Positions 23,511 to 34,900 of a stretch of DNA of 64,000 nucleotides are shown here, in pieces. The stretch comes from Beroe ovata (lineage: Eukaryota; Ctenophora; Nuda; Beroida; Beroidae). The first letter of the stretch is position 1. The number at the start of each line of letters is the position of its first letter. The stretch spans positions 194,885-258,884 of the forward strand of contig CAMPET010000033.1 in assembly GCA_946803715.1 (NCBI GenBank), read 5' to 3'. Both the position numbers and the translations under genes were made by a program. The notes beneath the pieces are model-generated. The model worked only from the letters and a program-made list of their open reading frames with translations, did no database searches and was not told the DNA's origin.

Positions 23511-25181
23511 AGCCCCCTGATAAATAGGTAATATAGACAACTTTGGTCGCAACAAACCATCTCCTCCCATTACTATCCTCTCTAAAATTATGCAAAATAG
23601 AGGAAAAAGGAGGACTGAGAAGAGATTTACACACACTAAGAAATGCTAGTTAATACTGCTTAGGTATACTTTACTTTCGTTATCCACCATATTTTATGAA
23701 GTCGTGCATTTGCATTCCCAGTTTATTCCGTGACGTATCTAAATGCGCTTCCGGGGCAAAGCACTGCCACGGAAGAGTTCACAGAAGTACGTCAGCAATG
23801 AAAGAATTAATGAAGGAGTCAACCCGATAACTTTTCTCTGTCATTTTTTACTATTATCTTGGACTTTTAATATCGGAAGAAACAGTGCCCTCTCTAAGAT
23901 CATACAAAATAGGGGAAAAGTTTAGGAAAAGAATTGGAGGAAAGGGGAAAGTTTCATCAGACGTTGGTTAAGAGGAACACCCTATGGAACTTCACCAAAG
24001 ATCAGAACACTCTTCACAACACAAAGGGTAATCTAAAATTTACAGCCACAGCTTAAGGTAGATAATAAATATTTTTGATAACTAATCGTGAATACACACA
24101 TTAACCGTTCTTGGATGCCGGCACGGCACTAAGTTTACAATCTAGTAGCCTCGGTATGGGAAACAACAGACAATGCCATCTGCGTTAATTGCCTCACCTC
24201 GAAAAGAACTGGATAGTACAAGAGTCGAGCTAGAATTTCCACTTAATTCCGATTTTCGTTATATACGAGTTTGTGTAACTGTGTCAGATATTCTTGTCCT
24301 CACATATCATAAACGTCGTGACCTATCCGCCCTTGCGTTTTCGGTAAGAGAGCAGGAGGAACTGGCTTACTCTGATCCTGGTGCATGGAACAGGTCACAG
24401 AGGTAAACAAGAAAGTAACCATGTTTGAAGTAATGAAGGAGTAATTACTCGAACCTCGATACAGTTTCATTCATGTTCATCGATAATCGGTTGAACCTTG
24501 AAGATCGAAAGAAATTCGGTGAAAGGAAACCGAAGATATACTTTGCCCGATTCGGACTATGTATGTTAGGGCATATTGATCGCAATTGCATAGCAAAGGG
24601 GCTATGTTCGCGTAACAATGCAAAAGATAAGGTTCGCCATTTGATCGAAAATTAAGATATTGTATAACTAATAACTATGATATTATATAACTTTGGTTCT
24701 GATACATCGTTTCATGGAGTCCTTAAAATTGTTCAATAACTATATCATACGACATACTGCCAAAACGTTAACGGTGTGGAAGAAGAAAAATAATAACAAG
24801 TTAAAGTCCACTCAACCATTTTTCGAAAACATATTGATAATGATTAACTCCTTTCAGAGAGCAAGGTGATACAAAGATGCTCAATTGATGTTTCCAACTC
24901 GAAACATACGTCTCACAAGTCTTACCGCGTGTAGCAACATTTCAGTTAATGTCTCATGGCAAGATAAAGAATCTAAGGAGCGCGCTGAGGACAGTTTTAT
25001 TCAGGAAAGAGGGACTGAAGGAAAGAAGATGGAGACTCTACGTCATGGAATTCCTACACCTGTTGTGAGTGGTCCAGTTGCGAGTTGGGAAAAGCTCTAC
25101 TATACTGGTTGGGAAAAGCTCTACTATACTGGTGATCGTGTTTCTGCATGAGAAATAATTTATAGTGATAGCATGTGCGCG

Positions 25182-25215
25182 CGTGCCTCATGCGCACAGT
25201 GCGCGCATGAGACAC
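25182..25215. repeat. Short inverted repeat
   Basis: GTGCCTCATGCGC is followed after a short spacer by GCGCGCATGAGACAC, giving a stem of about 13 bp with one mismatch. Confidence 0.7.
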
Positions 25216-25424
25216 AAAATTCATTACAGATTACATGACCGCGCTTTCCATTTCGTTTACAATTGCCAAATTGTGACACCAAACAACGTGGTCACCTCTC
25301 TTACCTGTCCGACAATTCAATTCAGATTTCAGTCAGTTAGGAATAGACAACTTTAACGGTAATCAACTGCGTTTAAGAACATTATTGGAATAGCAAATAT
25401 CACACTAACATATAGTTTTATATA

Positions 25425-25502
25425 TATTTGACTTATATATTGAATATTCATCAAATTTATATATTGACTATTCATCAAATTTATATATTGCTATTCATCA
25501 AA
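25425..25502. repeat. Three-copy AT-rich tandem repeat
   Basis: The unit TTTATATATTG followed by (AA or AC)TATTCATCAAA is repeated three times with a period of about 26-28 bp. Confidence 0.8.
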
Positions 25503-28500
25503 TATCAGAAAAGCATGTCTCACCGATTATAATTATTACTCACCAATCATTATAGAAATACTTACTTACCATTTATTACACAGGATAGCGTTCAAGCTAT
25601 ATAAAAGACAAGTAACAAGTAGCTTAGTAGTAAGCAAGGATATAGAGATATGTAATGAATATGGAATGAAGAAAATGCACAGTAAGCGTATACAAATGAC
25701 AATTTTGGGTATGGCGGGGGTAGTAGAGACTGCCTCAGGTTGGAAGCATCTCTCAATGGAGTACGGACAGAGAGGAAAACCCTTGGGCCTTGATTTAAGG
25801 AGGGGGGATTCCCCTTTCCTCAGAGAAGTAAACATCACAGGAATGATCTAAGACTCTAAGACATCACAGGAATGATCTAAGACATAACAGTGAAGATCAC
25901 AGATGAAAGCAGTAGATGTTTTCCAGGAAACATTGATATACAGGTTGGCGGACTCCCACAGAGAGGAATATGCTAAGACATCTACAAAACAACAACGTCC
26001 CAGGTGAACTGCGGTGACTCCTCATTCAGGGTCTTGAAAAGAGGCAAGATGGCTACGATGAGCGGACATTTCCCAGAAAATAGACTGATCAACAAGACAC
26101 AACACCATCATTGAATGCTGGAAGTTATGTGAATACTATGGAACTGTCCACGTATCCGTGACCCAGATTTTAGCCCCAAAAGAAGCAGAATGTGCTGTTC
26201 CTCAAGGCTAATAATTGTGAAACATAAAAACGTGGTTACTTATGTTTTCTGTCCGATAATATGGTTATCAACAGTAGCATGTAGCAGAGAAGTAAGTCAG
26301 AGAGCAAGAAAATGCACAGTCAGTGTGATATAACAGATAGTACAATAGACAGATAGGACAATAGTACAGATAGGACAATATTACAGTTGTGGGATAATAG
26401 CCGATAATATAGAAGTGCCTATTAATAGAAGAGATTGTTCTTTCTCAAGAAAATTGAAGAATTGGCAATGATGATTTAAGCGGTCGGTACATCTAGATAC
26501 TCTTATTTAACATACCTTCTGCTGAAACAAAGTAATAATAAATATGGAAAATGGGGGAGGGTCAAGAAGGAGAAATGGGGGAAAGAAGTGATGAGAAATA
26601 ACTCTCGGAGAGGGTTTAGCAGTTCTCACCAAAAAATCCTCAGCTCTGCCCCTATGACGGGAGAAATCACTTCATCAGATGTTCCCTCCGAGCACAGGTT
26701 TTGTTTACCAATTCTCAACAGAACAGGGGAGATTTGGGCTCAACATCCAGCTATATGCAAGAGTAGAGAGGAAGAGAAACCATGTATGAAGACCAGTCAT
26801 TCAGGATGTAGCCAGCAGAGTGGAGCTAGCAGAGTGGAGCTAGCAGAAAACTCTCGAGACACCCCCTTATCATACAGAAACATGGGAAGACAGGGAGTTT
26901 GATGTGACAGGGGGACCCCCAAGCTTTAAGGTAGAAACTCACTCATATTGATAGTATGATTAGTTGTTAAAAATAACTTCTAAACAGTAATGATTATTCA
27001 GTTTGTGTACTTCCAAGAGCCGCAGAGCTCTGTATATCAGGTCCTGGTGAAAAGAAACGAAAATCTGTGTATGGTGTCATGAAAATGACATCGATCGATG
27101 ACAATGGTGAGCCGGTCGACAGCCGGTCATAAGTTATATTATTAGATCTCACCTTGAGTTAATCATGCTAGTTGTCACTTGTGCAATACAAACAGTTCCC
27201 CTGCTATTGCATGCTTCAGAAAGAGTGACAAAGAAGATCTGGAATGGTGGCTGTTACCAGCAGACAGATTTGCAGAGCTTAGTACCACGGGAGAAAGTAG
27301 GGCAGAGAGTACGGGAGAAAGCTCAGTTCACTTCCAAGTTGCCCTGCTTCCAAAACTCAATATTCCCGGGATGCACAGCTTCTGAAGCTCGATATTGAGT
27401 AGCAACACGAAGTGCAGTATGAAGTAGCACACAGTGTACATACTGCGGGATATGCCATAACTTATCAAATTACAAATGTATACATGCATAGCGATAACTT
27501 TAGGCTGTGACTTGTGATACAACAAAGAAGGACTGTAAACAGGAGACATAAGAAAGAGGGTGACTGTGAAAATAGTATAGGAGGATGATAGGATTAAACA
27601 GGACTCGGAAGAACACTTGGCTCAAACTATCGAGTGGAAGAAAAAGTTAATTAATTCTATTTCGTACATTATTACCAAATAAATTTTTGTATTTTGTAAC
27701 TCGTAATCAACAGGTCAGTTGTTTGAATCTGCTCAAGCCAGAAAGCGTCCTAGTAATGGATCGCAGATGTGAGAAAATGAACGAAGAATTGCGGGTGATA
27801 CACGCACAAACGGTCGTGAAGACAAGATAAATAATATACTTAAAATATACTTAAAATATAGGCTTATTATACGGACTAGCCTATTTCTCAGAAGATACAA
27901 AGGTACACAATGCATTAAGCACAACCGCTATAAAAAATGTATTATGTTCCGTCTAACAGGGATTACTCATAGATAAGATAGACAGTCACACTAGCACTGT
28001 CTGAATCGACGTACTGATCAAGATTCCCCAACCAAACCTCATGGTAGCATAATATGTCCACTGTCCAGCGATAGGCTCAGGCCATCACTCCATTAAAGCA
28101 CTGGTTGTCGACACAAACGGCACCGCTGAAATCCAAACCCATTAATACTCATTTGGAGCGAACCCAACAGAGGTTTTAACTCTTTGTAATTTGTAACTAA
28201 GCATCAATATCTAAAATAATGAAATAAGAAGATACGAGTACTTCATCTTCCGACCAAAATGTGCGAGCTCAATCCAACTGTTATATTCGTTAGTACGTTA
28301 ATATAGGCATAGATTGATTGAAGATAATCATAATGGAATATCATAACGAATAATCAATATCATAATGGATTACGTAGTATTCAAACGTCAAATAGTGATA
28401 GGTACTGTAGAGTGTAAGTGGTAGCATTCATCACCAAATTTTATGGATTCTTGCAATATTATAGCCGAAAATACCGAGACGGGAATAGCCGCTCAGGAGT

Positions 28501-29621
28501 AGAGCAAAGGAGAGAAAGCAGAAATAAACATTCAGTTTAAGTATGAATAGAAATCTAGGGGGAATTTCGCTGCCACAGTGAAGAAAGAAGAGCAGTTGAA
28601 GTACATAGGCATATTTATTTCACGTACTGATTGTGGTATAATATGTAATGATTTTCTACAGTTTCATGAATTCAGGACTCGTTTATTAGGAATCTGACTA
28701 ATAACTGACGGCGCATCCAAACGCGGGTTATTATCCTGGCGCACTAACGGAGAACTCTGATAAGAGGAAAACGTTCACCAATTTCAGTAAAGTACTGGAG
28801 ATAAACGGGAATTATTTAGGAATTCCAGAATTATCCTCACTTTTCGGGGAACAAACGGTATTCTTTTGGAGTTTTGGTCAATTGCACCGTCAGCAAAAGA
28901 GGAGCAAGTCAAAGGAACCAATGGGTAACTTCCCTTACCCTCCAAAATGGTCGATCTGAAAACAATAGAATTCGCGGTGTGTGACGACCAGTTGGTGTCT
29001 TACCAAGAATTGATTGAAAAGAATTATGATTTATGATAGCGCTAACGTTTATTTCCAACAGCACAGCGCTGCTAAAATAAGGACAGCTGTTATTATGGCG
29101 TAAGCAGAAGCTGTGATGCTGTCCCTAAGTTATACAGTTATAAATTTTTCATCTAGGTAACATATGATTGCTGTATAGTGTATACCCATGATTTCATACT
29201 TTAAAATCACATCTGGTACTTGAGTCTCGTGTAATTGTGTAATGTAATGAAACGAAAAGAATCGAGAATTCAACAATCCCGGAATAGCTAGACCCAAACC
29301 TGTATTTCTCTTTGTTAACCTTGTCTCTTGCTTGTCTCGTGTGGTGCAATTGATCCATCCTAAAAACAAAGGTCCATTAAAAGAAAGAAGAAGAAAAAAT
29401 GAATCAATAAAGAACACCATCTATAACACCAATCAGGTAATGGCAAGTGCCAACAGATAAACTGCCATTGCTAAGAAATTAATATTTTCGTAGGTATTCA
29501 ACAACATGTAATTATCAATCAACCTCGGGACCCTCAGCAAAATGATAATTGATCAATATTCTCAGTGAAGTATCAATTAATTCTCTAAAACACACAGCAA
29601 CATTGGAGTACAAACATCAAC

Positions 29622-29627
29622 TTTATT
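29622..29627 (-). terminator. Polyadenylation signal of the reductase gene
   Basis: TTTATT on the plus strand reads AATAAA on the minus strand, 12 bases past the TAG stop codon. This would make a very short 3' UTR. Confidence 0.5.
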
Positions 29628-29638
29628 TCGCACGATAT

Positions 29639-30457
29639 CTAAGGTGGGATTTTGCCTGTCAACATACCATTGACAGTGTTCCACCAGGGGAGAGTACCTA
29701 ATGAAGAGCCACCATCTACAACTAAACTGTGTCCAGTTACATAGGGCGCTGTTAGAAGGAATAAAGTTGAAATTGCAATATCTTCAGGAGTACCAAGTCT
29801 ACCTTGGGGCACTTGCTTTTTTGCTTCCTCAAACATTTTGGGGCCAAATGGGCCATAGTTTTTAACAGCAGTATCAGAATGAATTATTCCAGGGATGATG
29901 TTGTTAACACTTACACCATATTCAGCCCACTCAACAGCAAGAGTTTTTGAGAGAGCTTCAACACCAGCTCTAGCTGAAACACTATGAGCGAAGCCAGGCC
30001 AGCCACCATTCAGTGACATTATAATATTTACAATAGAGCCGCCATGTTCCTTCATATATGAATTGAAGACTGACTGGGTGAGTAGAAATGTTCCCTTTAA
30101 GTTTGTGTTAACAACTGCATCCCAACCTTTAGGGGATATCATTTCAGCTGGCATAATGAACTGCCCTCCACCATTGTTCACAAGATAGTCTACTTTTCCA
30201 TGTGAGGTTGATATTGAATGAAGCATTTCATCTATGTCCGTTTGCTGTCTGATATCACATCTATAAGGTATTACACATCCACTTGAGTTACTCAATGAGG
30301 AATTCATTTCTTTGGCTGCTGATTCCACATTTTCCAGTTTTCTAGAAGCAATAGCAACATTGCAGCCCTTGTCCACAAGAAGCTTTGCAATTCCTTTCCC
30401 AATACCAGTTCCTCCACCAGTTACAAGTGCAACCTTCCCAGTTAGAGATGGTAACAT
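29639..30457 (-). CDS. PECR: Short-chain dehydrogenase/reductase, peroxisomal trans-2-enoyl-CoA reductase-like
   Basis: NADP(H)-type Rossmann-fold reductase. The closest family I recognise reduces trans-2-enoyl-CoA in fatty-acid chain elongation. A 272-residue intronless frame shows TGGGTGIGKG (cofactor loop, 14-23), NNGGG (about 94-98), the active-site region IVNII with HSVSARAGVEALSK, the PG motif after NN, and DGGSSLG near the C-terminus. The usual SDR Tyr-x-x-x-Lys is not seen in either possible register: Ser and Glu stand where Tyr would be. The C-terminus KIPP is not a peroxisomal PTS1 signal, so peroxisomal location is doubtful. Its start is 1.5 kb from, and divergent to, CAND1. All other enzyme or signalling genes here have introns, so this could be a retrocopy or an acquired bacterial-type gene. 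No frame damage is seen. Another SDR subfamily is possible. Confidence 0.8.
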   Translation of the reverse strand: MLPSLTGKVALVTGGGTGIGKGIAKLLVDKGCNVAIASRKLENVESAAKEMNSSLSNSSGCVIPYRCDIRQQTDIDEMLHSISTSHGKVDYLVNNGGGQFIMPAEMISPKGWDAVVNTNLKGTFLLTQSVFNSYMKEHGGSIVNIIMSLNGGWPGFAHSVSARAGVEALSKTLAVEWAEYGVSVNNIIPGIIHSDTAVKNYGPFGPKMFEEAKKQVPQGRLGTPEDIAISTLFLLTAPYVTGHSLVVDGGSSLGTLPWWNTVNGMLTGKIPP

Positions 30458-31985
30458 GAAACTGTCTCTTAAGGAAGACAGGCTTTCCTCCTAGGGTTGG
30501 TGGATATTTGTCAGTCACTTGCTTATCTTACGACCTACATGGCAAATACTTATCTGTTTATATGACAAACTGGCAAATAGTTCGGGTTGTTTCATGCGTA
30601 TCTGTCACAAAATATGCATAAGGGTAAGGCAGAGTTGCCATGGCAATATTTGAAGACTTGAAAAATAGTACATGCACAGTGCAGACACACACTCTAAGTT
30701 TTTGAAAATCATTTTTGTAAAATACTGGGCCAATGAAAGGGGGTGATAGGCCGATGTCAAGGCGAGATCGTGTACAGTGCAAGCCCCTTTTCTATTTTTG
30801 ACCTAGAATGCTGTTGAAACGGGCACGGCCTTGTCAGATTATATATCTTATCTTTGTTTCTTGCGCACGCTAGCAAAGGTCAAATAATTTTTGACGAACG
30901 CGGACTTAAGACAAGCCGCGCAACGCGCGCGGAACATATTTGGATCAAATCACGCATTACAGTCAACATTGCTTCGGCCTAATTCGATGAAGAAGAAGCG
31001 CCGCGCGCACGCGCAAAAGACAGTCAACAGATATAAAATATTAAAATTACATGTGTCCATGGCAAAAGCGAAAGCATTTGCACGATTTTTTTTAATTTCA
31101 AGTTAACAAATTTTTGAAATAAACAAATTCTATTAATTTTACGGCTTTCACAGACACAAGTCCATGCAAGGCCGCAATCATGATCATGATCACGTAGCGT
31201 AGCTCGGAACAACTAGGATGAGTTTCCATTGCACGCGCAAACAGACAAAGTCTCGATCTCCCAATGGTTTATATTTTGTCTATTAATGATAGACAGTTCA
31301 GAATAGAATGAAATAAAATGTAGAATGTACCTATTTTGAAAGACCTTAAAAATTGTAAATTGATGATAGACTATCATCAATTTACAATTTTTAAGGTCTT
31401 TCAAAATAGGTACATTCTACATTTTATTTCATTCTATTCTGAACAAAAATTTCAGGATTTCCGTGATCTGAGATCTAGAGATTGTGTGTAAATATCAAAA
31501 TTCCTCCATATGATCTCATCTTTTTCACTGATGCTTTCATTTTCTTGTGAAGTAATTCTATTTATATTTTATATCCTTCACTGCAAGATTAATGTCACAC
31601 ACACCCACACACAAGCATGCACACACATTGTACACCCTGGGAACACACATCATACATGGGCTGATCTCGGCTTATTTTCTTACCGCATTATATTTACCTC
31701 CTCTTCTCTCTCCAGTTTTTTGGTTTATGTTGGTGCTCTATTATTATTAGCAGTAGCATTCTTGCATCAATTAGATGAGGATAAGATTGTGTAGATTGTG
31801 TGGAGTTATTGCTTCTCTTATGAAGCATAGACTGGTATCGTCAAGGTACCCAATAAGTCATTTCTTTGTGACATGGGAACTTTCATCATGATGATAAAGT
31901 ATGCTTTAGATAAGTGTAATTGTTATTTTCCAATCTATCATAAACATGTGTCACATAATATCTATCATGAAAGGCTGAAAGAGAG
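30458..31985. other. Divergent intergenic region between reductase and CAND1
   Basis: 1.5 kb that must contain both promoters. It has a CpG-rich patch (30890-31020, with GCGCGCAACGCGCGCGG) that may mark one promoter, and a 149-bp palindrome (31296-31444). I recognise no TATA box with confidence. Confidence 0.5.
31296..31444. repeat. 149-bp perfect palindrome
   Basis: Two 74-bp arms are exact reverse complements around one A at 31370 (GATGATAG-A-CTATCATC). The outer ends are GTTCAGAATAG and CTATTCTGAAC. The sequence is ordinary and AT-rich, not a simple repeat. It stands in the divergent region between the reductase and CAND1. Confidence 0.97.
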
Positions 31986-34900
31986 ATGTCATCTTCTGCC
32001 TACCACATCACTACTCTGCTAGAGAAGGTTTCAAGTTCAGAATGATTGTTGCTGATCATTGCATCTCAATTCCACTAAGTTGGCTTTGAGAGAGTTTAAA
32101 CAACAAATTTTCAGATGGCTGATACAGACAAGGACTTTCGATACATGGCCCTAACTGATCTTATGGGAGAACTTCAAAAGGAAAGCCTTTCACTTGATAG
32201 TGACACAGAGGACAAAGTGGGTTTGTAGTATTTTCATTGCAACAGTAGTTCCATGATATCATGGCTAAACATAATCTTTTATAGATTTGTGAAAGGCTGT
32301 TGGTCCTGCTGGCTGATAAGAATGGTGAGGTGCAGAATCTTGCTGTCAAATGTCTTGGACCTCTAGTTGGCAAGATAAAGGGAAACCGCGTGGAGAATAT
32401 TGTGGACGTTCTTGGTAATAATATGTTATCTCAAAATGAGCAGCTCAGGGGTATATCCACCATGGGTGAGTGACATTTCATAGCCACTTTTTATTCTTTA
32501 CATAAGTAATGTGTTACAATTCTCTACACAGAAAAAAGAGAAATTATAATGTAATTATTGCTCAGGATTGATGATGGTGATTAGTGAGTTGCACAGCTCT
32601 CCACTTGCTGCTCCCGTCAGCAGGAGAATTTGCAGCAAACTTACTGCTGCCCTTACCTTCCCAAAACTAGAGGTCAGTTATCACTTTTTGACTTAGTTAA
32701 GTGTTTCTGTTGGCAGCTGATAATCACCATATTGATTCAGGTACAAATTCAACTAGAATGTCTGGATATAATGAGTGAAGTACTACACAAATTTGGTAGT
32801 TTGGTACAGTCCCAACATGATAAGGCTCAGCAAGCTCTGTTGCCACTGCTTGCTAATACCAGAGTGGCAGTTAGAAAGAGGAGTAGTGTTGCTATTGGTA
32901 AGTTGTACACTCAAGCTACTGTAAGTTATTCATGAACCATTCTGTGAAGTAAACCATGTATCATTCTACAACATTCAACAAAAGATTGTCGTCACAATTG
33001 TTTTATCTATAGCCCGCTTGCTAACTGCAAACTGCAATCGATTTATTAGAGCTACTGTCTGTTGTAACGTTATAATGTTAAAATTTGTTCTGCTTCGCAT
33101 AAATAAGTTACTGACGGTAATGTTTTAAGATAGGGTCAGGTATGGAGCAATCCGGAAGAAGAGCGGTGTAACTTTTTTCAGTAATTGAGAGAAAATGACA
33201 GCCAATTGACTCGTTAGTCACTTTTCAATTTTCTAAAACTTCTTTTTCAGGTTACTTAGTTCAAAACATCAGCAATAGCCTGTTCGAAGATCTAATCAAG
33301 CACGTTATGGATCATCTGATCAACCCAACTAAATATCTCCAAAGCTACATCACTTGTATCAATGTTATCAGGTATTGCTTCAATTACCTCTTAATGAGTT
33401 TATTATCAACCCCTTATGTCTTGTACTTTGTACTTGACTTACTATTGGGGCTCAAGTATGCGATAGATTGGGAGAATTCTTAGGGCACTTAATTACAATA
33501 CCCGATAAAAAACGCAAAATGTTCAATTCGGGACGAATCCTTTCCTCAGCCGGCATGCTGGTCACAGATTTGGTGACAAATTGAAAGTGATCGTGCCGAA
33601 GGTTGCTGAATTCGCACATTCTGCTGGCGATAATGATGATCTTCGAGAATCAGCAATGCAGGTGAGATGAACAGGTGCCGCACTCACAGGTGCTAGACTC
33701 TCAGGTTTTACATTCACAAACGCTATATTTGTGTTAGATTCAGGTTGCTCTTAGGATTCAGGTGCTAGACTCTCTGACTCTCAGGTGCCATTTCCACCAT
33801 TGATCAAGGTGTGAAAAAACTGCTATAACACCTTCTTCAGGTGCTAGAATCGTGTGTCTTGTGGTGTCCGGGAGAGATGCAGGAGTTCACATCACAAATA
33901 GTGGACATGTCTCTCAAATACATCTCATACGACCCAAACTACAACTATGACAGCGAGGAGGATTTTGATGACGAATATTTGTGAGTAGATTGGCACGCCG
34001 TGATAAGTCTACTTGATTATTGTAGATTAGTTGTCTCCTGCACCGATGTTACACCACGAATCACGATGTTACACCACGATGTTACACATTGCCATGTTAG
34101 GTGTATCACAATATGCCATAGGGACGATGATGAAGACTACAGTGACGATGAAGACATGAGTTGGAAAGTCAGGAGATCCTGTGCCAAGTGTCTTTCTGCT
34201 ATCGTTCAGGTACTCATGTTATCGACAACCCAAATTTTGTTATCAATTTTGTTTTCCATTTTGTTTTTCAATTCTCATCCCAATGCTACTCATCCCCTCT
34301 CTGTGTTTCAGGCACGTCCCGAACTCCTCTGTGAAATATACACTCGAGTCTCGCCAGTCCTCATATCACGGTTCAAAGAGCGCGAGAAAACGGTCCGGAT
34401 GGATATCTTCAACACGTACTCATGCATACTCCGTCAGACAGCTACCAGCAGTCACACACTCGTCGTGGCAGATGACGAGATGATGGATGTCACGTGAGTA
34501 TGCTGTATGACGTCATAAGTGTGGCGTTTATTATGTAGGAGCATGATTTTGATCGAGTGGAATCAATATGAAGCACAGTGGATCAAGCCGAATTCATGCT
34601 ACACAACTATCACTCACGCAAGAACTGGGATATCGTGATGTTAATGAAACATCTCCAGGCCGCTGTCCCAACTGGCAGGTCAAGTGGAGCTAATTGTTAG
34701 TGGTATTGAGAAGCAGCTGTACGATAAGAATGAGAAGAGCAGACAGAGTTGTTTTGCGCTCCTGGGCGAACTTGTGACTGTACTGCCAGGTTGTCTGGCG
34801 CCGTACATTGACCGACTTATTCCTGCCATACACAAATCACTCAGGTAATAGAGTCGTCTATCGCGCTAGTCAGTGGTCAAATAGGTACCATGTTTCATTG

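Larger units (their letters stand above)
22501..29621. other. 7-kb gene-poor interval with dispersed repeats
   Basis: No supportable gene; open frames are short, have no recognisable motifs and match no neighbouring exon. It holds a dispersed repeat (23106-23190), a run of hairpins (23372-23510), a tandem repeat (25425-25502) and a small inverted repeat (25182-25215). Sequence to about 28 kb is purine-rich on the plus strand in places (24.8-28.9 kb), with many GAGA/AAGA stretches but no frame longer than about 100 codons. Confidence 0.6.

Noticed and set aside
26588..26902. 104-residue plus-strand frame
   Set aside because: No motif, no splice context, and a local duplicated SGASRVELA-type stretch; it looks like a chance frame in purine-rich DNA.
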